Positions 25,128-36,400 of a stretch of DNA of 64,000 bases are shown piece by piece; the first letter of the stretch is position 1; each line of letters begins with the position of its first letter. The translations under genes and the position numbers were made by a program. The stretch covers positions 5,017,501 through 5,081,500 of the forward strand of contig OX637398.1 of assembly GCA_951799425.1 (NCBI GenBank), read 5' to 3'. The DNA comes from Ilex aquifolium. Its lineage: Eukaryota > Streptophyta > Magnoliopsida > Aquifoliales > Aquifoliaceae. The notes under the pieces are model-generated. The model saw nothing but the letters and a program-made list of their open reading frames with translations. It was not told the origin of the DNA and did not search any database.

Positions 25128-25745
25128 AGCTTACCATAGTTCGGTTCCTCCTACACTGTTTATTCATACACTATTATTCCCAAATGCTTGAACTCTTCAG
25201 TTCAAAGCATACATCTTACGCTTTTGAGTTCTTACACCATTAGCATTCTTAATTTTTTAAGATTTTTTACCACATCTATCAACTAATAAGTGTCGGAGTT
25301 GTTCTTAATATAACTTTTTTCGGAGCATGCCGTACCCAAGAACAACCTAGCAATTACAGACCTATAGCGAGCGGATGTCACCATGGTAAATTTCCTGTAC
25401 AAATTCTTCATCTCCCTAAAAAGCCTTAATCCTTCTTCAAAATGCGGTGTGATTAATGATACTCGATGAAAAATATAATTTGGCCTAATTAGAATAGTCC
25501 AAATCAGATAACTGCATGCTACTTTAACCGAAACTTCTGCTATATCAATGTCCTGAGAATCAGAAGCTTCGGACACTTCTGCTATATACCTAATGTTGCA
25601 GCAACCATTAGAAAGTGATGATGCGATGCAATCCTCGGCCACAACTTCGGCTGTATCAATGTGACAATGTCCTGATAATCAGCTATTCACCAGCAAAAGA
25701 AAAGTCATGAAATTACACAGTAAGGTAATCCAAACACAAGAATGC
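25128..25745. other. Intergenic, no recognised gene
   Basis: A 119-codon frame on the minus strand (25283-25642) has no recognisable domain. It contains a degenerate internal duplication (AEVSEASDSQDIDIAEVSVK), and ACTTCTGCTATAT recurs in the DNA. It could be a relic of the downstream LINE-like sequence. I do not call it a gene. Confidence 0.4.
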
Positions 25746-25749
25746 CATC

Positions 25750-25913
25750 ATTTGGTATTACCTGCACGAGAGCATCTTTTGGAGAACTGCAAGCAACTTT
25801 ACGAATGCAAGGATTGAGCAAACTCTCAGAGAAGGGAACCAGTGTGCTCATGGTTTAGCCGACATAGTAGTTCAACAGGCGGGGGGGATTTGCTGAATTA
25901 GCTACCTCTGGGG
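25750..25913 (+). pseudogene. RNase H fragment of a non-LTR retrotransposon (LINE)
   Basis: One frame reads ARIEQTLREGNQCAHGLADI. The motif with a TLREGNQCA core followed by an A or D helix is typical of the C-terminal RNase H domain attached to plant LINEs and related RVT_3 proteins. Only about 50 codons remain, ending at a TGA. No reverse transcriptase is nearby. The identification rests on this motif only. Confidence 0.5.
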
Positions 25914-26384
25914 AGGGGGGGGCTCTACTGACTCTTGCTTTGGATTTCCACTGGACCAAACAAAAAAGCGTCTTTTCTATAATTGTGGAAAGCATCTGCT
26001 GTTGATAATAAATGGAAAGCATGTACCTTGCAGCAATCAAGGACTACCAACACGACAAACATTGTTAAACAATAATTTTTATCAATAGCTCATTCTGAAC
26101 TGTGTCAAGAACATCACCAGTTTGGCCCTGTCTTTCTAAAACTATTATACCTGATGGCCAAACCATCATCAGTTGTGATTCTGGAGAAAAAACATGCAGA
26201 CAAACAAATAAAAATAATGAGAACCATACCGAACATATTAGCAGCAAGCTCATCCTGCATCATAGTGTAAAATCCTAATCAGTACCCACAGTGACCGTAT
26301 CTTTGAGAACTTGACTTTCATCTGATCTCCCCATGACAATTTCACTACTATCTCAAGCGGTAACACCCTCAAAGTTCTCTGGAG

Positions 26385-27757
26385 TCAAGTCGAGCTTTCA
26401 TTGTGGGTGCCAGGGTCCTCACCTTGGTGGTTCTTCTCCACAACTGACAACTTCGACCTTTCTTTTGCTAGCTTCTTAGTCATTCTCCTCTGCTTTAGCT
26501 TGTTCTCGTTAGCACAAGCAGCTACCTCACCTAGATAATCACAAGTTCACCTAATTATTAGGATCCCACAACAGAAATAATAACTCCAGAAGCATACTAG
26601 CACACGGTCCAATTCAAAGCTTTAATGGTTCTGTTTCTTGCTGTTCGGATGCTTTCTTTTTTCTTATACATCCAAAAGCAGGATGTAACTTACAAGACAT
26701 TTATGTTACCTCCAGGCTCCAGCATTTCCTAATTGGTAGCTTGGATTACATCAACTAAAAAACTGCTGCAACTCTAGCGTCCCTCATTTTAATTTTATTT
26801 TTTGCTCTTCAAAAAGGGTGGTCGGGATCCGTAGCAACCCTCATGACGTTACTTTGAGGTTCCCCATCCACCGTAAAATATTCGGTTTGAGCCATAGCTA
26901 CGGACATGAGATGGTCAAGTTCGTCACACCACCGAGAGCAAGCTGTCCATTCAACCCCTAACAATATCTAAAAACTACTACCGCAAGCGGATTCGAACCC
27001 ATGACCACTGGAAGAGGGTGAGACTTACACCCTCTACTGAAAAGCCAATTAGGCTACCATGCGATCATGTTCGGACGGAAAAAGTTCACTAAAACACATT
27101 CAACTTGCTACAATCTTAAGCTTTACATAAAACTATACCTGGCTTGTCAATTCTCGTATCCAGTTCCTGCTCGGCATTTTGTCGAACAGCTTGAGGTTCA
27201 TTTTTTACAACCGCACAACAATCGCCATCACCGCCATCGCTCGATGTGGGTAACAATGGTCCGATAATTTTCCTTTTTTTTCGACAAGAATCGGCTTCCT
27301 TGAGCTTCTTCTTGCGAAGCCTCTTCCTCTGCGCCCTTGTCAGCTTCTGAAGCCCAAATCCACCCTCATTATCACTTGATGGCGATGAGCACTTCTCCTC
27401 TTCCAATTCATCTGCATTTTATCCACAAATAATGTGTTGTTGATTTGTTCCATTTAAAAAACAACTATTCATAACCATATTTGATTCATACACGTTTATT
27501 TATTAAGTAGTACTCTAACAGAAACCTGGGATACGATCCAAATTTAAACCGTCCCTCGATGTATTTAGTTGTTCTTCGTCATCTTCTTCCTGTGTCGGTT
27601 CATCAAATTAGAATAGCCCATCAATAGAGTCGAGATCAGAAAGCAACAGAGAGTTGAGAGAGAGAGAGATCACTTGATGAGGGGGTGATGGTGGTGGAGG
27701 ATAAAGAATGCTAACGAGGGCCTCATGGAACTTTCGTTGTTTCTCTTTCCTCTGCAT
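26385..27757 (-). CDS. Small Lys/Arg-rich protein of unknown function, four exons
   Basis: Exons 27674-27757, 27526-27589, 27139-27411 and 26385-26530 have consensus GT-AG borders and matching phases (0, 1, 1). They give 188 residues ending ...GTHNESST-stop. The N-terminus is MQRKEKQRKFHEALVSILYPPPPSPP, followed by an acidic stretch (EEDDEEQL), then the basic LTRAQRKRLRKKKLKEADSCRKKRKI (about residues 71-96), and a second basic patch near the end (KLKQRRMTKKLAKERSK). The two basic clusters suggest a nuclear or nucleolar protein. I do not recognise the family. The consistent phases across four exons argue strongly for a real gene. The last intron hosts a SINE. Confidence 0.78.
26800..27068 (-). 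mobile_element. tRNA-derived SINE in the last intron of the small basic-protein gene
   Basis: On the minus strand the 5' end reads GATCGCATGGTAGCCTAATTGG, containing a box A (TAGCCTAATTGG). About 45 bases later comes box B (GGTTCGAATCC). These are internal Pol III promoter boxes of a tRNA-like head. A unique body follows and ends in an A-rich tail with AAAAAATAAAATTAAAATG. There is no coding capacity. A clear target duplication was not found. It lies in the sense orientation of the host gene. Confidence 0.7.
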
Positions 27758-27920
27758 ATCGGATGAGAAAAATTCAAATCCAATTTCTCAAATGTCTCTC
27801 CTCGGAATTCACTAGGCAAGCCCCGGGTTGACCCACGGTCCTGTTATTTGGCCCAAAAAAATTAAGCTCGAAGTCCGATAAATCTGATAGCTGTCCAAGT
27901 TCAAGCCCAATATCTTTTAA

Positions 27921-28307
27921 GAGCATCTCCAACAGATGCTTCAAATTCCCAAAATAGGCAAATTTTAGCTAACCAAAACCAAAAATAGCACTCCAACAGA
28001 TTATGTTCATATGCTGTAAAATAAATTTTTGCTACAGTGATGCTCTAAATATAGAACATCACTGTAGCAATATGTAAACATAATATATATTATTTTATTT
28101 CTCTTCCTCTCATTTCTTCCATTCTCTCTCTTTCTCCCTTTCACTATTCCCAAAAAATATAATACAAAATGGATGATAAATAATATTTAAAAGGAGTAGT
28201 TAAAAATATAGAGAATTTGTTGGAGTGTGTATTGAAAAAGTGAGTAACTAAAATAGAAAAAATTATTTTTTGAATAGCTAAAATAGCTACTATTGTTGGA
28301 GATGCTC
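27921..28307. mobile_element. 387-bp MITE, GAGCATCTCCAACA family
   Basis: The terminal repeats GAGCATCTCCAACA (left) and TGTTGGAGATGCTC (right) are perfect inverse copies, flanked by TAA on both sides (27918-27920 and 28308-28310). TIRs with a 3-bp TWA duplication suit PIF/Harbinger-type (Tourist) MITEs. The body is AT-rich and non-coding. A similar right end recurs at 59.86-59.94 kb. It sits about 160 bp upstream of the small basic-protein gene start, in its promoter. Confidence 0.85.
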
Positions 28308-28754
28308 TAAGAGAAGGCTTGGACTTACCTTGAAATCCATTATTTGGTCTAAAACCCGACCCAAGAGCCTGCGCGAAAAACCCGACCTAAGAGCCCACCC
28401 ACTCTGCCCGTCTGCCATTCAAAGTTTCAAATTTGAAAGTTGAAAGTTTGGTGGCAATAATTTCCTTTTAAAAAAAAAAGGAAATTAGGTGCACAGTGCA
28501 TCATGCTCAATATACGCGTTTAAAAAATAAAGGTACAGACTCTGAAAGTCTGCTTGTAAGGCAGTGGCGGGTTAGTTGCGAGTAACCTATTTTTACTCGA
28601 AGTCCAGCCCGGCCCACTTGATAACTCAGCCGGATAAGAACTTGGGCCTACATGACCCAAGCCTAGTCTAAAAAAAATTTTGGGGGCCTACCCGGCCTAG
28701 CCCATGGACACCCCTAAAATTCAATGTCAGGCAGTTTCAGAGATAGAAATAAAA

Positions 28755-29035
28755 TTATATTTTACACCTTGAAAAATTTTAAATTTTTCACTTTAAACAC
28801 AAAGATTAATTTTTTTATATAATATCCTTAATATATTAAAAGTGTTACAATATAACCCTTTTAGTAGCTTTTTGTTAGTTTTTTCATCAGTGTTAATGAG
28901 TTAATTTTTGATGAAAAAAATAACATGAGGGCCACTTTGCAATATGTTCTAATACATTAAGGGTAAAATATAAAAAAATTAATCTTTTAAAGTGCAAAAT
29001 AAAAAACTTCTTTCTAGGTACAAAGTGCAAAAAGT
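28755..29035. repeat. Foldback repeat
   Basis: The left arm (AAAGATTAATTTTTTTATAT and CCTTAATATATTA) pairs with the right arm (ATATAAAAAAATTAATCTTT preceded by TAATACATTAAGG). The arms are about 120 bp with a short centre. It is a likely MITE relic. The neighbouring 28310-28754 stretch contains repeat-like GGCCTACCCGGCCTAGCCCA, but no gene. Confidence 0.6.
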
Positions 29036-29780
29036 CTTATTTTTGGGCTTTGGTTGTTTTTTTTGGGAGAGTCGACTACAGCTACGAAATAAAAAAATTT
29101 GGCACTGTGCCATCAAATTTTATAAATTTTTGTGGGTTGAGATACAAGTTTTTAAGTTAGTTTTCAATTAAAAAAACTATAATTTTTGAAGTCATGTTAC
29201 AAATTTTATGATTCAAAGTTATAACTTTTTTGGGTCATTTTAGATCGATCTTTAAAAATTTAATGACCAATTACAAATAACCTCAAAATTATAAATGACC
29301 TTAAAAAATTATAAATGATTCTCAAAACTTATAAAATGGCCCTTGAAAATTGTAAATGATCCTTAAAAATTATAAAAATAAACCACAAAATTTCTCTTTT
29401 TTGGGAGGTGGCAGGAAAGCCTTTCCTCCCTTTTTTTTTTTTTTTTTAATTTTAATTTATTTAATTATCACACGTAATTTTAGCTAATTAAATTTTAACA
29501 CGTAATTACTCACCCACCAAACTAATTAATTATTACTCATTTAATTTTTTTTTTAAAAAATCAATCACTAATTTAATTTTTTTTTTAAATGTAGTTTTAC
29601 CATCCTAACTTTTTATAATTATTTTATCACCTCAATTTTCAATAATTTTCTATCCAATTTTTCAAATGGTATGATGATAATAAAAAAAAAAAGGGGAAGG
29701 AGGACGAGAAAGAAAGAGGATGTGTGAAAATTCTAAGCAACATCGCCAAATATTTGTTATAACGGCAATCAGTGTCCATA
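29036..29780. other. AT-rich intergenic DNA, no gene seen
   Basis: Many short TTATAAATGACC-like repeats occur at about 29270-29370, with homopolymer A and T runs. Nothing coding is visible. Confidence 0.6.
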
Positions 29781-29782
29781 TA

Positions 29783-30302
29783 AGGCTCTTTTGGTAGGCG
29801 TATTATGAGGATTAAATATTATATTGTACTATTTTTTATTTAATCGGGTCTAATAATTTGTTTGGTAAGTAAATTTGATATCGTACTAATTTCAAAAACG
29901 TATATTTATCGTATATTTTTTATATGATAGACCTGTATTATGAAAATATTTTAATACTACCAAGAGAGGTGGTATTATAATCCAATTCAAACGTATTATT
30001 CTACACATTTACTATTATAACCCTCCAGTTGATAAAATCAAGCTGTTATCAATGTAACAAACACTGACTGAGGGTATTTTTGTTAATTCAACATTAATAA
30101 GAAGAAATAATTTCCTAAGCAAACAACCGATTGTATTAAATAACTACTATCCAACGTTTATGTCGTATATTGCCAAACACTAGATAAAATTATATATTAT
30201 TCTAATACCCTATTTAATCTTGTATTTTATTCATCTATATTATATTAGACTGTATTACTTTATCCAATCCATCCATTTTTAATACGACAACAAAACGAGC
30301 TC
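29783..30302. mobile_element. Non-autonomous TIR element, about 520 bp
   Basis: The left end GGCTCTTTTGGTAGGCGTAT and the complement of the right end, GAGCTCGTTTTGTTGTCGTA, are similar over about 22 bp and followed by TTA. Inside are only short AT-rich stretches. Family and target duplication are not resolved. Confidence 0.55.
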
Positions 30303-33160
30303 ATAGTGTGATGATTCAATTCAATTACAACTTACCAAGTGGACAAAGTTAATCATACTGTTTAAATAACTACACTCCATCTAAATAAAAATACCCACCT
30401 TATATAATATTGTGGGGTTTACTTTATCCACTTATTTACTTATTATTAAACAGTTATACCATATAACAATGTTAACATAGTATAATCGTTCTAATAAATA
30501 TTTTCTTGTTAATTAAAGTTGAGAAAATAATCAATTTTAAAATTATACTATGTCAACACTATAATGTAATGTAATCATCCCAAAAAAAAATAAAAAAATA
30601 GACAACCGAAGCCCACAAATTTCAATAATCACCCATCCATGTAATGTGATAATCATCCATTTTTTTGATTTTTTATTAGTCGATTACACTGCGTGACATT
30701 ATTGACGTGGTGTAACCAATTAATTCAATATTTACTCGTTGAAGTCTTAGTTTTTATTAGGGGGATTGTACACTAGGGGAAGGAAAGGGGGGGGGGGGGG
30801 GGGGGGGAGGTTAGTTATTTTTATTTTCCTTTTCTACAATATCCAGCATAATAAGGCCATTGTTTTTTCTCTCAAAAAGAAATATAATTGTATTGCAGAT
30901 AAATGACTCCTTTTTCTTTCTTTCTTTAAAGTGTTCGAATGTCTAGAAGTGAGAAACATGACATTGTTGTTGTTGAATTGACCATGACCTACTTTAAAGA
31001 TTAATAGGGTATTTAGTCAAATTTTATGTCGTATTGGATCATATAAAACTTAAATTAAAATATTTAAAGATTAAAGTGGCATAATTAGAAAAAATAGAAA
31101 CTAAATTATGGAGCACATACTTTAGGTACTAAGATTGTATTTTTTTATTAAATTCATAATTCTTTGTGGAATAAAAGTATAACTGCAAAAAAATAACTAC
31201 TATTTTTCAACAATATCCAGCTAAAAGAATGCAATTGGAGAGAATATATATTTCCTTTTCTTTTCTTAAAACTGTCACTTTCTATTATGGTTCTTTCTTT
31301 TTCTTTCTTTTTTTCTCCTGCGTTATCTTTTAATAAAGAACCTTGGCTCTTGGGTTCTTTGAATGAAGATACTTTGGTGTGGCTACTGATTTTTTTTTTG
31401 AGGGAGACCAATTAACTAATGACTCTACCAGAAATTTCTATTCAATGAGGGTCATTCAATGAACTATTATTAATCTCAAGTTTTTACATCACATGTTACA
31501 TATATCTCTGCGAATTATAGTTTGTCCCATTAAGTTATGGGCCGATATCACTATAGTCATCAATTATTGACTTGACCAGATTGCACAATAAATCATACAA
31601 AAAAGTCAGTAATACAAAATATTTATTACGAATTGAAATAACTAATGATACAATGTCTTCAAATTAGAAGTCAATGGATAAAAGAAAATCGAGAACGCAA
31701 TTTGAAGGTATACAATATTTTTTAAAAAGTTTGAGAGAGTTGTAAATTGGAATCAAAAGCATAATTTTAGAGGTCTAAAGCATGATTTTGAAAACTTGAG
31801 AGCGGACTATCATAATTTTAAAAGTTATAACTAATAATATTGGAAACTTGGGGGTTGGGGAGGAACCATAAATTTATGGGGAGACATGATAATGATGTAT
31901 TTAATTAAAAGATAAAGAAATAGTGTGTGATTGATTCGTAAAATATTTATAAGTTGCGTAGGTGTACACAGCACCATTGACTTGAGGCAGAAGGAAGCAT
32001 GTGGGCGGCTTCAACATCACTTACGTTGTTTATTTGTCAGATTCCTCAACATCCTTAAAATAATCAATTCCACAGAGGAATCTTCATGAAAAAGCACATT
32101 TGAAAGTCCTACCATTCATGATTCAACCTGTCTAATATATACTGTTGCCTTAGCATTAATTACGCTTAACATTAATTGTACGTTATCTAATTAAAATCAA
32201 ATTAATTGTACACTATTAGATTAAAGATGGATTTTATTTAATATTTAAACTGATTTGAATTTTATTTAATATTAAAACTCACAATTATTTTAATAAATAT
32301 AATAAATTTAGATCTTATATATGTGTGATGTATGAATACCTATAGCTCCACAATCAATTGGCTGTTTACCTTCCGAAAGCAATGATGAGTACTACCTAAA
32401 GACTTTGTCAAAGATCGGAGAATTAATCATCGCTGGTAAAGTCAGATTGTTTAGATCACTCAATCCAATCTGTTTCTTAGTTGGTAAAATTCTAGTGATT
32501 TTGAACAGATAAAAATTGAAACTTCTGCTGAAGCCTGACGGCTTTAGAAATCTTCTTCTACTTCATCTTCTTCTTTTACAATACATGCTTAAGGAACGGA
32601 TTACGAGCCAAAGTCAAAAAAAAGAACAAGAAAACAACAAATCCAACTAAACTCAATTTTTTTTTTTAATCTTAAGCTAATGTCATGTTACTCTTGTTTA
32701 ATTATTTGGATCAGCTCGATTTTTATATTTTTAAAGATTTGGACGTGAACTATAAAAAATAAGTTCGTTGATTCGGATATAGTTTTCAAATCGAATTTTG
32801 GATCAAATGAAACCCTATTCAAATCCGACTGTTCACATGCCTCCTAATTATTTATTTGCCAGTATTGGTGATGATCCTTCAACTGTTTTCTATTGCCCTC
32901 ATTGTGAAAAAAATCCTCGCTCCGCCCTTGCCTAATGAATTGTGTTTTTTCCACATCAAGAGCCGTATTTTCTTTTACAACAACACAAACACTAAACATA
33001 CAAAATGCAAGATCAGATTGCTAAGTAGATTAACCCATTTTGGTTTTGTTCCAAGGGAAATATAGCTAACCCCTTTCCGTTTCAGCTAATTAATGAGCTC
33101 CCACAACAAAACCTTGGATTCATACTGTCTTTTCTGCGTCAAACATTTATACGAATAGAT
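30303..33160. other. Long intergenic stretch, no gene seen
   Basis: AT-rich DNA with a short inverted repeat at about 30449-30560 (ATAGTATAATC and complement), homopolymers, and a G21 run at 30787-30807. Open frames at 31154-31411 and 32856-33065 have no recognisable features. Confidence 0.55.
30787..30807 (+). repeat. G21 homopolymer
   Basis: Twenty-one consecutive G bases, the longest of three such runs in the window. Length in the assembly is unreliable for such tracts. Confidence 0.9.
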
Positions 33161-33323
33161 CTACGTAAATCATATGAAACTGGTGGATGATTTGAAATGT
33201 TTGCAAATTAGTATATATGAAAACAACCCCATCGCAGCTCAAGCAACATCACTTGCAAATGATACAATGAACAAGAGAGAGGGAAAGAGAGAGAGCTGCC
33301 CTTCAGTTACCCTTCATTTCCCA

Positions 33324-33791
33324 TCATTTGACTCGTAGCAACCCAGTTGTTTTTGAAACAGCATAGCTCCTGCTTCTTGGATACACATTAGTCTTCTTCA
33401 CATTAATCTCTTCTCCAAACTCACAAGGCTTGTCTTCATCAATCCTTCCAACAGCAGCGCTATGGCTGCGAGGGACAGCGTTCACTCCGGCAATCGGCGA
33501 TTGTCTTCGGCGAAGCTCCAACTCGATCTTATTGCCCAGGCTCCTAGTCGAAGCAATCCTCATAAGCTCCCTAAAGTCTTCATCGTTGCTACTTGTTGAG
33601 TGGACGCTGAAACTCTTAGGCAGAGTACTGGTGACTATAGGGGCCGGGCCTCCGACGACGATGGGGTAGCTTACCCGTCCGGCGCACTCCGACAGGCTTC
33701 GGATATAGAAATCTCTGGCCCTGATCAGAACCCTAATGGGTGCCTTCATGCACCAGGTGATTTTGCTTTCTTTCTTCGCCCTGGTACTCAT
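33324..33791 (-). CDS. Conserved plant protein of unknown function, tandem copy 1
   Basis: A single exon of 155 residues starting MSTRAKKESK. The ATG aligns with MSTKPARKEN of the copy at 46.37 kb, so it is preferred to the ATG-like start five codons earlier. The N-terminal basic amphipathic segment (MKAPIRVLIRARDFYIRSL) is followed by a Ser-rich LPKSFSVHST, then DEDFRELMRIASTR, and the C-terminal VGRIDEDKPCEF and YPRSRSYAVSK. No enzymatic domain or signal peptide is seen. Many plants carry such short Ser/Arg-rich proteins; function is unknown to me. Homology to the second copy extends through the 5' leader and 3' flank. Confidence 0.85.
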   Translation of the reverse strand: MSTRAKKESKITWCMKAPIRVLIRARDFYIRSLSECAGRVSYPIVVGGPAPIVTSTLPKSFSVHSTSSNDEDFRELMRIASTRSLGNKIELELRRRQSPIAGVNAVPRSHSAAVGRIDEDKPCEFGEEINVKKTNVYPRSRSYAVSKTTGLLRVK

Positions 33792-34064
33792 GTTGTTTAA
33801 GCACACAAGGCAAGTCTGAATTAGAAAGAAGTGCTTAAGCTTTGTGTATAGAACAGAAGGAGAGATAAAGAAGGAAGATGATCTGTATCAAAACATGCGA
33901 AGAACAAAGTTAAAATTAAAGCAATGGTTAGTGAACAAATATATAGAGTCGGTTGGTATGGGATGCAAAGGTTGGATTCAAATTGATAGGCATATTTCTC
34001 AGAGAATCCCAATAGTTTGAAAGTGACACACACACATATACGTGTAGATAAATACATATAACCT

Positions 34065-34240
34065 AACTCTAAGGTAGCTCAATTTGTAATAAAGAGATAC
34101 TAGAGGTAAATTTAAACGTATTGAGTTCGAATTATGACAATTTCTTGAAATTAGGTCATGAGAGATTTATCTCTCATAAATACCTTAATCTCGGCGTGGA
34201 TGACTTACCTTTAACCAAATCGAAAAGAGAATTAATCGAT
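34065..34240 (+). mobile_element. tRNA-like SINE candidate
   Basis: A box A-like GGTAGCTCAATTTGT and a box B-like GAGTTCGAATTATG lie about 50 bases apart, followed by a body with GAGAGATTTATCTCTC. Similar pieces occur at about 51280-51440, 58495-58650 (plus strand) and 60950-61060 (reverse). A body phrase is AATTTATCCC or a variant. Boundaries are approximate. Confidence 0.45.
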
Positions 34241-35019
34241 GTGCACAAAAACTAGTCTGAATTCCTGCTGACCGTTAAAATAAATGTTGAATTTGTGTGG
34301 GGAATTTGTCAAAACAAAGCAGAATTGAAATATAGCAGTCGGATAAGAACAAGACGACAATCAATATAATAAAAACGAAGACAACAAAAAAAAAAAATAA
34401 ACAAAAAAATAGAAGAATTAGAATAGTGATGTTGAATTCTCCATTTGCCTGTCTGGTTTTTTTTTTTTTTGAACAAGTCCTTTCTGGTATTTAATTCTTC
34501 CTTTTTAGGACAGTGATTGAGACTTGATTCCTTAAACTTGAACTTAAGCAATATATGGGCTATTAGTTCAGAGTTCAGAGTTCAGAATCATAGAAACTAG
34601 GAAAAATTACTACTAAAGTTATAAGCATATAATAAACCAACTAAAGCTACTTTTTCAACGATGATATACTAAGTAAATAATCACTCTATTTCTTACTTTA
34701 TCCCTTATAACTAAAATATTGGTGATTTATTAACTTCGAATTAACTTATTAAAAAAGAATTGGAAATAAAATGCAATAAGCTAATGATATTTTAATTGCC
34801 AATTTATTTACAAATTAATCAATTTTATGTATTTAATATTTGCAGTATTTAAAAAGTACTAACATCATCAGTTTGAAGTTTTGATTAAGTTTTTTACAAG
34901 TTTTATCCTTATATTCAATGTATAAATTAAGTTGCCAGTTAGAGGTAAAAGAAAAATTATTATTAATGAAATGGTTGAATCCCCACTTATTGATAGAGGA
35001 TAGTTGTTTTGGATCACTA
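34241..35019. other. AT-rich spacer upstream of the Copia insertion, no gene seen
   Basis: AT-rich sequence with A and T runs and a GTTCAGA triple repeat at about 34567-34585. No gene. Confidence 0.5.
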
Positions 35020-35024
35020 GTACT

Positions 35025-35842
35025 TGTAAGAATAAAATTAAGTTTTAAAACTTCAATTGAATTCTCATTGAAATTATGTTTAAATTTTGAATTTTACAGT
35101 TACAGATTTTCTATCCTATTTACTGTGTATATTTAAGAATAATAATTATTAATATTAAAATTGGTTTTATTGTTTCTTGAAAAGCATGTGCCAAATGGTT
35201 ACTTCATTGTGAATGCCAAACGGCTACTTCACTGTGAATGCCAAATGGCTTTTGTCTTATTTCACTGTGTACGTTACACACACAGTGTCTATATAAGGGG
35301 CTTTGAGATCTTTTGGCTAGATAGAACAAAATCCACTCCAGAATCTTTCAATTGCTTATTCTTTTACACTTGACCTTCTTTTCCAATTTTCATATATTAT
35401 TTTACTTTGGGCAACTCGATTCGAGTCAGATTCATCCAAACCTTCCAGTGGACGTGACCATTGAGGAGGTGCTGCTGCGAGCGTCTGGGTTGGATCTTGG
35501 AGTCGCTGGTGTCCGTCAGTACCCTCACGTGGGGAGGCTCAGCTGCTTTAGGACAGTGATCACACGCCTCTCGGACTCGCAGGCCAGCTCTTTCTAAATA
35601 AATTTATTTGGTTTATATAGATTGCATGTTTATACATGTTCTGTATTTATTTAAATTGCATGTTATATTTTTAATTATCTAACTACTGTTTGCATGCTTT
35701 ATTTTGAATTTTAGATTACAACACTCTTAGTTATTTGCTCACTTCATAAATCTAATATTTGTTGATTTGGCCAAAAATCCAGTAGCCATTTTTCTTAATT
35801 CTAATGGTAAATTTATGTGTCAGATTTATAATTGTTAATACA
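35025..35842 (+). repeat. 5' LTR of the Copia element
   Basis: It starts TGTAAGAATA and ends GTTAATACA. The U3 part has about three near-identical tandem units around 35185-35255 with GTGAATGCCAAACGGCTACT, like the U3 enhancer repeats of some plant Copia elements. A TATA box (CTATATAAGG) at about 35289-35298 predicts transcription start near 35320. Confidence 0.95.
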
Positions 35843-35879
35843 ATCTAAAGCAGCTGAATATTTGTAGTTAAAAAAAAAA

Positions 35880-36260
35880 AAAAAAAAAACGTTTTTGTTT
35901 TGCTGGAAAAAAAACTGTTACTGCTTTCTGGAAAAAAAAAAAACTGCTACTGTTTTCTTGGAAAAAAAAAACTGCTACTGTTTACTGGAAAAAAAAAACT
36001 GTTTCTGTTTTCTGAGAAAAAAAACAGTTACTGTTTTACTGGAAAAAAAAAAAACTGTTTCTGTTTTCTGAAAAAAAAACCTGTTTCTGTTTTCTGAATT
36101 TTTTCTGGAAAAACAATTTTCTGGAAAAAAAAAAAACAGTAACTATTTGTTTGGAAAAAATAAAAACAGTAGGTGTTTGTTTAAAAAAAAAACCAGTAGC
36201 TACTTGTTTGAATAAAAAATATATATAGCCACTTGCTTTGAAAAAAAAAAAAAAAATTAA
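35880..36260 (+). repeat. Degenerate tandem repeat in the Copia leader
   Basis: Units of about 25-35 bp, each an A8-12 run followed by CTGTTACTGTTTTCTGG or a close variant, repeat about ten times between the left LTR and gag. The long A runs and weak conservation suggest replication slippage. A short open frame here (Lys-rich) is an artefact. Confidence 0.85.
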
Positions 36261-36400
36261 AGTTTCAAGAGCTATTACAATAATTTAAACACCTTTCTTA
36301 ATTTCGTTATAAATTGAGTTTTTGACAGTTGACATTTAAATTTAATACAGGTTCTTTGCATATCTCTTATTGTTTCTTTGCCCTTGAATTTTAAATAAGG

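Noticed and set aside
31154-31411. 85-codon Lys-rich frame on the minus strand
   Set aside because: It arises from a TTCTTTTTC-rich stretch and has no domain.
35161-35597. Two open frames (70 and 81 codons) repeated at 41.1-41.5 kb
   Set aside because: They lie inside the Copia LTRs and are identical because the LTRs are.
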